Shown: positions 7,116-13,122 of the stretch, piece by piece
How the letters are laid out: every line of letters begins with the position of its first letter
Numbering within the stretch: the first letter of the stretch is position 1
Source of the DNA: an uncultured bacterium
GTDB lineage: Bacteria > Actinomycetota > Coriobacteriia > Coriobacteriales > Coriobacteriaceae
Direction of reading: 5' to 3'
Assembly: GCA_905214615.1 (NCBI GenBank)
Contig: CAJMMX010000037.1
Location: forward strand, 1-22,458
DNA: 22,458 nt
Made by a program: the position numbers and the translations under genes
The notes under the pieces: model-generated
Seen by the model: only the letters and a program-made list of their open reading frames with translations
Told to the model about the DNA's origin: nothing
Databases searched by the model: none

Positions 7116-7152
7116 AGGGACAGGTTTATTTTGGTAGGTTTTATCTGGGAAA
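7116..7152. repeat. GGGACAG-tagged intergenic repeat remnant
   Basis: The stretch begins AAAAAGGGACAGGTTTATTT and contains two imperfect 14-nt copies (CAGGTTTATTTTGG and TAGGTTTTATCTGG). Such GGGACAG-type sequences are often scattered in bacterial intergenic DNA as REP-like elements mobilised by Y1 (RAYT) transposases. A second GGGACAG lies at 9789-9795. No transposase gene is present here, so the assignment is an inference. Confidence 0.35.
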
Positions 7153-7157
7153 ACAGT

Positions 7158-7194
7158 AAGGCCTCGGCTCGTTTGGTGCGAGCCGAGGCCTTTT
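7158..7194. terminator. Strong bidirectional terminator
   Basis: AAGGCCTCGGCTCG (7158-7171) is perfectly complementary to CGAGCCGAGGCCTT (7179-7192), loop of seven, followed by TTTT on the plus strand. It separates the convergent racemase (plus) and ECF operon (minus). The plus-strand U-tract is better; the minus strand runs into CTTACTG. Confidence 0.88.
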
Positions 7195-7221
7195 GCATTT
7201 GCCGGTTGCTGCCAGCGATTG

Positions 7222-7968
7222 CTAGAACAGGAAGCCGATGGAGATAAGGGCGATACTGACGATAAGTACGGCGATATCCAGGCTTTTGATGGGGTAGCGC
7301 TTATACGAACTCGCACGCGTGCGCAGGTAGAAGCCGCGCTGCTCGGCAGCAAGTGCGGTGGCATCGGTCTTGCCCACACTCGAAATAAGCAGTGGCACGC
7401 ACAGCGGCAGCATGAGTTTGAGTTTCTTGACGGGATTCTTAGTGTCGTATTCGACGCCGCGTGCAGTCTGCGCCTCCATGATGGCGTTCATTTCCTGGCC
7501 AAATACCGGCACAAAGCGCAGCGCCGTGGTAAAGGTGAAGGCATAGCGATATGGCACGTGCAGCACCTCGACGCAGGCGTTGGCGAGGTCGTTGAGCTTG
7601 GTCACCATAAGCATGAGGATGAGCGGCAGCGCCACGCCCAACAGGCGTAGGCAGGCCTTCGATCCGGTAATGAGGCCCGTGTCGGTGATAAAGCCCCACA
7701 CCACGTTGCCGTCGCGCATAAAGGCCAGCTGAAGCACCAGCATGATAAGCGCGAGCGGAATCAGCAGCTTGAGTAGTGAGAGCAGACGGTCGACGACGCC
7801 GGCGTAGGCGCCCAGTGCAAGGGTGAGCGCCAAAAAGCCCAACAGCGCCACGTAGGTATCGGACAGGAAGATGCCGATGATGATGGCGGCGGCAAGGCCC
7901 AGTTTGACGACCGGGTTCAAGCGGTGCAGCAGTGTATCGCCCGGCATATAGTCGATGACGTTAACCAC
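7222..7968 (-). CDS. ecfT: ECF transporter T component (EcfT)
   Basis: 248 residues, GTG start at 7968 overlapping the last codons of the ATPase gene by 8 bases, so the two are translationally coupled. It begins YMPGDTLLHRLNPVVKL, typical of EcfT, then has hydrophobic segments around residues 24-75, 85-125 and 220-248. The cytoplasmic coupling helices carry the family's two Arg-Gly motifs: TARGVEYD (about 163-170) and AEQRGFYL (about 208-215), which dock into grooves of the ATPases. It transmits ATP-driven movement to the S component so that the latter topples and releases substrate. It is the last gene of the operon. The chromosome may use this A-T pair with other S components; the sequence cannot tell. 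Confidence 0.9.
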   Translation of the reverse strand: MVNVIDYMPGDTLLHRLNPVVKLGLAAAIIIGIFLSDTYVALLGFLALTLALGAYAGVVDRLLSLLKLLIPLALIMLVLQLAFMRDGNVVWGFITDTGLITGSKACLRLLGVALPLILMLMVTKLNDLANACVEVLHVPYRYAFTFTTALRFVPVFGQEMNAIMEAQTARGVEYDTKNPVKKLKLMLPLCVPLLISSVGKTDATALAAEQRGFYLRTRASSYKRYPIKSLDIAVLIVSIALISIGFLF

Positions 7969-9712
7969 GGTGGACCATCTCCTCGGTAATGCGAACGATA
8001 TCGGTGACCTCGCTCACCTGTGCAAAGGCGGGAGAGACGGAGGATGCCAGACGACGAGAAAGCTCTATGACCTGAGGTGGCTCAACGTAGGCTTGCTGCA
8101 TGAGCTCGCAGTTCGAGAACAGCTCGTGCGTGCGGCCGCGCTCGAGGATGCGGCCGTCGGCCATCACCACGATGTGCTCGGCAAAGTCGGATACGACTTC
8201 CATGTCGTGGCAGACCATGATGACGGCGCAGCCGCGCTCGGCCATGGTGCGCACGGTTTCCATGACGGTCATGCACTCACGGTAGTCAAGGCCGCTCGTG
8301 GGCTCGTCGAGTACCACGATTTTGGGCTCTACGACCACGACGGAGGCGAGTGCCACCATCTGGCGCTGACCGCGCGAGAGCGAGAAGGGCGCCTCGTCGG
8401 CCGGCAAGCCAAAGCGGTCGATGACGAGCTGGGCGCGACGCAGCGCCTCGGCACGGTCGATGCCGGCAAGCTCCAGGCCAAAGGCGACCTCGTCGAGCAC
8501 AGTGTCCTTGCAGATCTGGCGGTCGGGGTTTTGGAAGAGGGTTGCGACTTCGCGGGCGATGCGGCTTGTGGGAACGGCTGCGGTATCCAGTCCCGTGACA
8601 CGCACGCTGCCCGAGGCGGGCTTAAGCAGGCCTGTGAGCAGCTTGGTGAGCGTGGTCTTGCCGGCGCCGTTTTGGCCGACGATGCCCACGAGCTCGCCGG
8701 GATAGAGGGTCAGGTTGAGGTCGTGGACGGCGGCGCCGCCATTGGGATAGGCAAACTCAACATGGTCGAAGGTGAGCACGGGCTCGGCGTCCTTGGCGTG
8801 CGGGCGCAACGACGGTGCGTGCGGTGAGCCGGCGGGTGCCTGAATGTCGCTGCTTGCGTGTGCGGGGTCGACGATGCCCGAAATCAGGCGCTCGGCCTCA
8901 TCAACATCCAAACAGGGAGTGCCGCTGGCCAGGCCATCGACCTCGAGGCTGTTGAAAATGCGCGTGACACGCGGGCAATCGACGCCGATGGCGCGGAGCT
9001 CATCGGCGTGTGCGAAGACCTCGTGCGGCTCGCCCTGTAGCGCGATTTCGCCATGATTGAGCACGAGCACGCGGTTGCAATACTCCGAAAGCAGGGCGAC
9101 TTTTTGCTCAACGACGACGATGGTGATGCCGAGTGCGCGGTTGGCCTCACGCAGGGTCTCGAAGACCAGCGTGGAGCTGGCGGGGTCGAGCGCCGCGGTG
9201 GGTTCGTCGAGCACGAGCACGCGCGGACGCATGGCGAGGATGGCGGCGATGGCAACCTTTTGCTTTTGGCCGCCCGAAAGCGTGGCGATCTCGCGGTCGC
9301 GCAGGTCGCTGATGCCGACGGTCTCGAGCGTCTCGCTCACACGTTGCTCGATCTGGTCGTGGGGAACGCCAAAGTTCTCCAGGCCAAAAAGCATCTCGTC
9401 CTCGACGACCGAGGCGACCATCTGCGTGTCGATGTCCTGCAGCACGCTGCCGACGATCTGCGACACATCGGTGAGCGTAACTTCACAGGTGTCGTTGCCG
9501 TCGACAGTGACGGAGCCAAAGAACGTGCCGGTGTAATGGTGGGGTACGGCTCCCGACAGACAGGCGGCAAGTGTAGACTTGCCGGCGCCCGAAGGACCGA
9601 TAATGCCGATAAAATCTCCTTTGTTCACGCCGAGCGAGATATGCTTAAGTGCCTGCTCGGTCTGCGTGCCATAGGAGAACGAGACATCGTCGACGTTGAT
9701 GATCGTTTCCAT
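7961..9712 (-). CDS. ECF transporter ATPase, two fused ABC domains
   Basis: 583 residues, twice the usual EcfA length, because both nucleotide-binding domains are in one chain. Domain 1 (about 1-240): Walker A GPSGAGKST (39-47), signature LSGGQKQK, Walker B VLVLDEPTAALD. A low-complexity linker (about 265-315) leads to domain 2: Walker A GQNGAGKTT, signature variant LSRGQRQM and Walker B IVVLDEPTSGLD. Both sites look catalytically complete. GAAAGG sits five bases before the ATG. It energises substrate uptake with EcfT and the upstream S component. The 212-base spacer from the S gene carries two strong REP-like palindromes, so expression of the energising module may differ from that of the S protein. 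Confidence 0.93.
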   Translation of the reverse strand: METIINVDDVSFSYGTQTEQALKHISLGVNKGDFIGIIGPSGAGKSTLAACLSGAVPHHYTGTFFGSVTVDGNDTCEVTLTDVSQIVGSVLQDIDTQMVASVVEDEMLFGLENFGVPHDQIEQRVSETLETVGISDLRDREIATLSGGQKQKVAIAAILAMRPRVLVLDEPTAALDPASSTLVFETLREANRALGITIVVVEQKVALLSEYCNRVLVLNHGEIALQGEPHEVFAHADELRAIGVDCPRVTRIFNSLEVDGLASGTPCLDVDEAERLISGIVDPAHASSDIQAPAGSPHAPSLRPHAKDAEPVLTFDHVEFAYPNGGAAVHDLNLTLYPGELVGIVGQNGAGKTTLTKLLTGLLKPASGSVRVTGLDTAAVPTSRIAREVATLFQNPDRQICKDTVLDEVAFGLELAGIDRAEALRRAQLVIDRFGLPADEAPFSLSRGQRQMVALASVVVVEPKIVVLDEPTSGLDYRECMTVMETVRTMAERGCAVIMVCHDMEVVSDFAEHIVVMADGRILERGRTHELFSNCELMQQAYVEPPQVIELSRRLASSVSPAFAQVSEVTDIVRITEEMVHRG

Positions 9713-9730
9713 GGATACCTTTCAGAGTCA

Positions 9731-9774
9731 TTGGGGACGTTCTTACATGACTAGTCGTTTAAGAACGTCCCCAA
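9731..9774. repeat. 44-nt near-perfect palindrome in the ECF operon
   Basis: TTGGGGACGTTCTT (9731-9744) is fully complementary to AAGAACGTCCCCAA (9761-9774), and the loop holds the palindrome GACTAGTC (9749-9756) on the same centre. It lies 18 bases upstream of the ATPase start codon, so in the operon mRNA the RBS follows right after a long stem. Its GGGAC core and position suggest a REP-like mobile palindrome; a regulatory or mRNA-stabilising effect is inferred. Confidence 0.65.
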
Positions 9775-9817
9775 GAGCTAGTTGTCTGGGACAGTCTTTG
9801 GTGGTGGAGCACGGAGA

Positions 9818-9918
9818 CGGCTTTACGAGGGGCCCCAGGTTGGCGCGAAAGAGGAGCGAAGCGTACTTGGGTACGCGAGCGACGAATGAACGCCAAGATG
9901 GGGTGGCTCGTAAAGCCG
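9818..9918. repeat. 101-nt nested inverted repeat between S and ATPase genes
   Basis: Outer arms CGGCTTTACGAG (9818-9829) and CTCGTAAAGCCG (9907-9918) are perfect. Within them CCCCA (9833-9837) pairs with TGGGG (9899-9903), TTGGCG (9840-9845) with CGCCAA (9891-9896), and a central hairpin GCGTAC (9861-9866) with GTACGC (9871-9876). It starts seven bases after the S-component stop. It would fold into a branched or elongated RNA hairpin protecting the 3' end of the S message. It may be a composite REP/BIME-type element. Confidence 0.6.
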
Positions 9919-9924
9919 AGCGGG

Positions 9925-10497
9925 TTAGTTGAGCCTAAGGGCCTTCTGGATGGGCAGGTAGAGGGCGCCGACCAGAATGGCGTTAAACACGGCGGTCATG
10001 GCGACGACGGGCAACATGGCTGCGGCGAGCTCGCTCACCACGCCGAGCATGGCCATCTTGATGACCATGAAGATGGCGCCCGAGACAAAGGTGGTCACGA
10101 AGGTTGCGACGATGGCGACGGCGGGCTTAACCTGGCCGTCCTTGGCAGCAGCGTTGACAATGACGGCCATGAGCATGGCGGCGATGCCCTCGGCTGCAAA
10201 ATCGACGAACGGCGAGGTGGTGGTGATCTGGATCACGGCGGCCGAAATCAGGCCGATAACGAGCGCCTGACCAATGTTGGGGCGAACGACCAAGATGGTG
10301 AGGCAGAAAGCCGAGATGATGAACTCGGGGCTGATCATGCCGCCCGAGATGCCGGAGATGGCCTTGCCGACGGTGAAGTTGAGAATGAAGCCGGCGGCAA
10401 GCAGGATGGCGAGCAAGACGAGGGCGCGGACGTCGAGTTTGCCGCGGTCGGCGGTCTGGACGGTGCGGGGCTGGGCGGTGGTGGTGTTCTGAGACAT
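9925..10497 (-). CDS. ECF transporter S component, probably tryptophan-specific
   Basis: 190 residues from the ATG at 10497, with AAAGGA eight bases upstream. After a hydrophilic 22-residue N-terminus come five to six membrane helices (about 25-45, 52-72, 76-95, 100-116, 123-146, 152-180), with an Ala-rich first helix (RALVLLAILLAAG) as usual for S proteins that dock on EcfT. It captures substrate outside and is energised by the double ATPase and EcfT encoded downstream. Substrate choice rests on regulation: the transcript starts with a leader peptide carrying three Trp codons and an attenuator, so the gene responds to charged tRNA-Trp. This matches a role like TrpP, though family membership needs a profile search. 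A longer start at 10611 was rejected because it runs through the attenuator. Confidence 0.85.
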   Translation of the reverse strand: MSQNTTTAQPRTVQTADRGKLDVRALVLLAILLAAGFILNFTVGKAISGISGGMISPEFIISAFCLTILVVRPNIGQALVIGLISAAVIQITTTSPFVDFAAEGIAAMLMAVIVNAAAKDGQVKPAVAIVATFVTTFVSGAIFMVIKMAMLGVVSELAAAMLPVVAMTAVFNAILVGALYLPIQKALRLN

Positions 10498-10544
10498 GGT
10501 GAAAATCCTTTCGGAGGGGAAGTGCAGGAGAAGAAAGCGGAGGC

Positions 10545-10674
10545 GCGTGATGCGAATGCGATCGGGCTCGAGATGGAAAAAGGCCCCCGGTCGAAACCGG
10601 AGGCCTTCCAATCACCTAGAGCGCAAAAACAGGCGTGAGGGACTCACTGTCGACCGATCGTATTCGCATCACGC
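10545..10674 (-). ncRNA. Leader RNA with 21-nt arms bracketing the attenuator
   Basis: Positions 10654-10674, inside the leader peptide gene just after its Trp codons, are complementary at 20 of 21 positions to 10545-10565, which lies after the terminator. The two arms can form a long helix only in read-through transcripts, enclosing the terminator hairpin. This is not part of the textbook attenuation scheme and its role is unknown: mRNA folding or stability, control of S-gene translation, or a leftover inverted duplication. Confidence 0.5.
10577..10605 (-). terminator. Attenuator terminator of the tryptophan ECF operon
   Basis: On the minus strand GGCCTCCGGT (10605-10596) pairs with ACCGGGGGCC (10591-10582), one G-U, closing a TTCG tetraloop, followed by TTTTT (10581-10577). 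It lies between the leader peptide stop and the S-component start. The leader codons for Gly-Arg (CGGTCGA on the minus strand, 10656-10650) can pair with TCGACCG (10594-10588), which covers the loop and 3' arm, giving a candidate antiterminator. Confidence 0.85.
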
Positions 10675-10712
10675 CACCACCAGTTGTTGAGGGACTTCAT
10701 CGTGTTCTTCAT
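10644..10712 (-). CDS. Tryptophan leader peptide (attenuation peptide)
   Basis: A 22-residue ORF, ATG at 10712 with a strong RBS GAAAGGAG eight bases upstream, stop TGA at 10646-10644. It contains three consecutive Trp codons (10682-10674) in the context SLNNWWWRDANT. Together with the downstream terminator it forms a ribosome-mediated attenuator. With little charged tRNA-Trp, the ribosome stalls on the Trp codons, leaving 10656-10650 free to pair with the terminator region; with plenty, the ribosome reaches the stop, masks that segment and the terminator forms. An alternative hairpin (10675-10669 with 10638-10632) overlaps the last Trp codon. The peptide itself is not expected to have another function. 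Confidence 0.88.
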   Translation of the reverse strand: MKNTMKSLNNWWWRDANTIGRQ

Positions 10713-10770
10713 GTCGGTGGCTCCTTTCGTGATGCCATGGCGCGGTCGCACCTTATTGCTGTTGCGCTGC

Positions 10771-10819
10771 ACTATAACACAGCAAAGTGTTTGCAGGAAA
10801 TCTTTTTTGAAAAGATTTC
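10771..10819 (-). promoter_or_regulatory. Promoter of the Trp leader-ECF operon with AT-rich palindrome
   Basis: On the minus strand TATAGT (10776-10771) is a good -10 hexamer; the predicted start near 10764 gives a terminated leader of roughly 190 nt. The -35 (TTCCTG, 10799-10794) is weak. Overlapping and just upstream of it is a 10-bp perfect inverted repeat, GAAATCTTTT (10797-10806) with AAAAGATTTC (10810-10819), a plausible site for an activator or repressor. Confidence 0.5.
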
Positions 10820-10854
10820 AGCGGTGTTTCTCGCCGGTCGAAGGGGCGGGCTGA

Positions 10855-10886
10855 GCGGGCGGGGCGACCTGCGCCATCCCGCCCGC
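10855..10886 (-). terminator. GC-rich hairpin after the C69 dipeptidase
   Basis: GCGGGCGGG (10855-10863) pairs perfectly with CCCGCCCGC (10878-10886), with further GGCG/CGCC pairing in the loop. It begins 20 bases after the dipeptidase stop. There is no U-tract, so it would be an atypical terminator or a 3' stabiliser. Confidence 0.45.
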
Positions 10887-10905
10887 GCCTTAGGGCTTCA
10901 GGGTC

Positions 10906-12711
10906 TTAGGCCTTCTTGCGACGATAGAGCACGAAGCCGCAGACACCGATGACGACGACGGCACCAACAGCCATGGCGGCCATGTTGTTGCCCTCGGACT
11001 TCTCCTCGGTTGCCTCTTCCTCCTTAACCTCGGGCTCGGCAACGTCCTCATCGGAGAGGGCCTCGTCGGCGTAGGTGATGGACTCGACCAGGCAGTCGTT
11101 GTCGGCGTCGTAGTCACTCGGGACGAACTCCTCGGAGAAGTCGCCCTTCTTGAGGTAATCGCGCATCTCCTCGAGCATGGCCTTGCACTTGACGTAGGTG
11201 TTCTTGGTCGCGGCCTTGCCAGCCTTGTTGGCCAGGGCGGTGCGGGCCTCGGTGCCCTCGGCAGCCTGCATGGCCTCGTCGACGGTCAGGTTCTGCTCGA
11301 TGAGCTCCTTCTGCAGGGCGTCGAGATAGGCGCGGACGCCGGTGGCGCAGTTGTCGCGGTTCTCCTCGGCGAGCGTGTTGATGTCCATGAGGACGTAATT
11401 GATGGAGTTCTTGGGCTCCTCGTTGTTCACGACGTCTTCCTCTTCACAGTGATCGAAGGAGACATCCTGATCGCTGAAGTAGGGGCTGACCTCGGTGAGC
11501 AGTGCGGAGTAGAAGGGAATAGCGACGGAGAACTCGGCGTTGGAGAGCATCTCCCACTGGATGGTCGCGATCTCGGGGTCCATGCCCTGACGGATCTGGA
11601 AGGTGTGGATCTCGGTGTTGCGGTTGGAGCCGATGGCATAGGCACCGTCGGTGTTGGCGTTGAGGCCGGCGACATTCTCGCCACGAGTGGCAAAGCTGCG
11701 GATCATCTCAAAGGTGTTCCAGTCGGACTTGCCGGGCTGGAAGAACAGCGGCTGCATCTCGTGGACCAGGGCGCCGGTCGTGGCACGAGCATCTTCGCGC
11801 TCGTCCTTAACGATCTCGTAGTCGGTGCCCTCGGCAAGCGGAGCCATGAAATAATCGCGGCCCTGGATATAGCGAGACCAAGAATGCATGGCCTTATCGC
11901 TAATTTCCTCACCGTAGGTCTGGGCAACGTCGAACTGGCCGTCCTCGAAGTACTTGGCAAAGCCCTTTTCTTCGGGCATGGTCTGAATGTCCTTGGAGTG
12001 GAGGCAGTTCTCGGTGTCGTCGAGGTTGACCTTGTAGTTAAGGTTGCCGATGTTGGGGTTGACCGAGGCGATGTCGTCGGTGAGCTTCATGGCAATCCAC
12101 TGATGGCCAGAAAGTCCGGCGAACAGCCAGGTCTCGTTGTTGTCGGCGATGATGACCTGGTCGTTGGTGCAGATGCCCTGCTCGTCGACCAGGCTACCGA
12201 GGAGCTCGACGCCCTCGCGGGCCGTGGCGCTCTCGCCCAGGATGACGCTGGCGTAATTGTACTCACCGATGCCGGTCTCCTCGGTAATGGGGTCGGCCTC
12301 CTCAGCCTTCTCGTTGTAGGAGGTGCTCAGCGTGGCAGAGCAGGAAACGCCCTTCTCGTTGATGCCAGCCTCGGAATATGCGTCGTAGCGATCTTCCCAC
12401 TGCGAGGGGTTGTCGCGAACGAAGGTGTAGCGGTAGGTCGCGCCCTTGGACTTGTACTCAAAGCCGGATTCGAGCGAGCTATACTCGCTGCCGTCCTTGT
12501 GCGCAGGCTCAATGCCAAAGTGCTTGATATAGCGCGGGCTAAAGTCCTCTGCGCGGCCGTAGTACGTGTTGCCGTCTGCCGTAAGCTTGCTGCCCATGTA
12601 GATCTGGGTGCAGGCGAGCGCCGAAGTCGGCATGGCCATGATGGCCGCTGCTCCAAACGCAAGGCCGCAGCCGAGCTTTTTGAGCGTGTTGACAGGATGA
12701 GTAAACCTCAT
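10906..12711 (-). CDS. Surface-anchored C69-family dipeptidase (PepD-like)
   Basis: 601 residues from the ATG at 12711, chosen for GGGAGGG immediately upstream; upstream in-frame codons would place extra residues before the signal peptide. The signal peptide (about 1-33) ends ALA, and the next residue is C34 in ACTQIYMG. In C69 peptidases this Cys becomes the N-terminal nucleophile, so signal cleavage would itself expose the catalytic residue. Family features follow: ADGNTYYGRAEDF, EKGVSCSATLS, a RGENVAGLNANTDGAYAIG segment and QIRQGMDPE. The C-terminus has an acidic Glu-rich stretch (about 545-572), one membrane helix (about 575-595) and RRKKA, anchoring it outside the cell with no LPXTG motif. 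It likely hydrolyses dipeptides or small N-terminal amides at the cell surface, feeding amino-acid uptake. Confidence 0.9.
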   Translation of the reverse strand: MRFTHPVNTLKKLGCGLAFGAAAIMAMPTSALACTQIYMGSKLTADGNTYYGRAEDFSPRYIKHFGIEPAHKDGSEYSSLESGFEYKSKGATYRYTFVRDNPSQWEDRYDAYSEAGINEKGVSCSATLSTSYNEKAEEADPITEETGIGEYNYASVILGESATAREGVELLGSLVDEQGICTNDQVIIADNNETWLFAGLSGHQWIAMKLTDDIASVNPNIGNLNYKVNLDDTENCLHSKDIQTMPEEKGFAKYFEDGQFDVAQTYGEEISDKAMHSWSRYIQGRDYFMAPLAEGTDYEIVKDEREDARATTGALVHEMQPLFFQPGKSDWNTFEMIRSFATRGENVAGLNANTDGAYAIGSNRNTEIHTFQIRQGMDPEIATIQWEMLSNAEFSVAIPFYSALLTEVSPYFSDQDVSFDHCEEEDVVNNEEPKNSINYVLMDINTLAEENRDNCATGVRAYLDALQKELIEQNLTVDEAMQAAEGTEARTALANKAGKAATKNTYVKCKAMLEEMRDYLKKGDFSEEFVPSDYDADNDCLVESITYADEALSDEDVAEPEVKEEEATEEKSEGNNMAAMAVGAVVVIGVCGFVLYRRKKA

Positions 12712-12942
12712 AATCCCTCCCAACCGTTGAAACCCTGCGGAACCGTGCAGGATTTCAGCTAATAAATACATCTATTAGCCTATCGGAAGTCTAAATTGTA
12801 TTCATCTATTTCGATGAAATACTCGATGAGCGTCCTAAAATATGCGATGAGCGGACAAGAATACTCATTATCTAGCTTTATTTAAATAAAGACGCCCTGC
12901 AATTACTGTACCTGAATAAAGCGCCTTGCACGGGGCACAAAG
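12712..12942 (-). promoter_or_regulatory. AT-rich control region of the C69 dipeptidase
   Basis: This gene-free stretch is clearly more AT-rich than its neighbours. Near the gene is an untranslated hairpin (GAAACCCTGC 12729-12738 with GCAGGATTTC 12747-12756, one mismatch). Further up are a -10-like TACAAT on the minus strand (12800-12795), three CGATGA direct repeats at 12812, 12824 and 12845 (the last two 21 bp apart), TTCATC/GATGAA (12801-12806 and 12813-12818), and a perfect 16-bp palindrome CTTTATTTAAATAAAG (12876-12891). Two imperfect copies of AATAAAGnCGCC-TGCA lie at 12885 and 12915. The layout suggests binding of a dimeric regulator, identity unknown. Confidence 0.45.
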
Positions 12943-12984
12943 AAAAATCCCCCCGCTGTCTGGCAAATGCATAAACAACGGGGG
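12943..12984 (-). terminator. Terminator of the lipid kinase-small peptide unit
   Basis: CGGGGG (12979-12984) and CCCCCG (12950-12955) form a GC stem with a 23-nt loop; on the minus strand it is followed by ATTTTTCT (12948-12941). It sits 37 bases after the small membrane peptide stop. Confidence 0.7.
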
Positions 12985-13020
12985 AGACGATAATTGGATG
13001 AATATCATACCAATGTGGAA

Positions 13021-13113
13021 TTACTTCTTCCGGCGGTGGATCACGTTAATCGCATAGCCGACGAGCATGGCCAAGACGATGACGATAAAGCCAATCAGGG
13101 GGTTGTCGTTCAT
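13021..13113 (-). CDS. 30-residue single-pass membrane peptide
   Basis: ATG at 13113 with AGGAGGA (13124-13118) five bases upstream; stop TAA at 13023-13021. The product starts MNDNPLIG, has one hydrophobic helix (about residues 7-24: GFIVIVLAMLVGYAINVI) and ends HRRKK, the classic layout of a small membrane protein with cytoplasmic positive tail. Its RBS overlaps the stop codon of the upstream lipid kinase, so translation is probably coupled, and the pair shares one terminator. Function is unknown; it could modulate or anchor the lipid kinase, which itself lacks membrane helices. It is too short for most gene finders. Confidence 0.65.
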   Translation of the reverse strand: MNDNPLIGFIVIVLAMLVGYAINVIHRRKK

Positions 13114-13122
13114 GGGGTCCTC

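Noticed and set aside
7955..8827. 290-codon open frame on the plus strand, and a similar one at 12994-13998
   Set aside because: Both are mirror frames of GC-rich genes (ECF ATPase and lipid kinase) with Gly/His/Asp-rich products and no domains.
9925..10611. Longer S-component start at 10611
   Set aside because: The extension would be translated from the attenuator terminator and starts at TTG without an RBS; the ATG at 10497 has AAAGGA and a normal N-terminus.
11449..12762. 437-codon open frame on the plus strand
   Set aside because: Antisense to the C69 dipeptidase, low-complexity Gly/Val/Leu product, no RBS.
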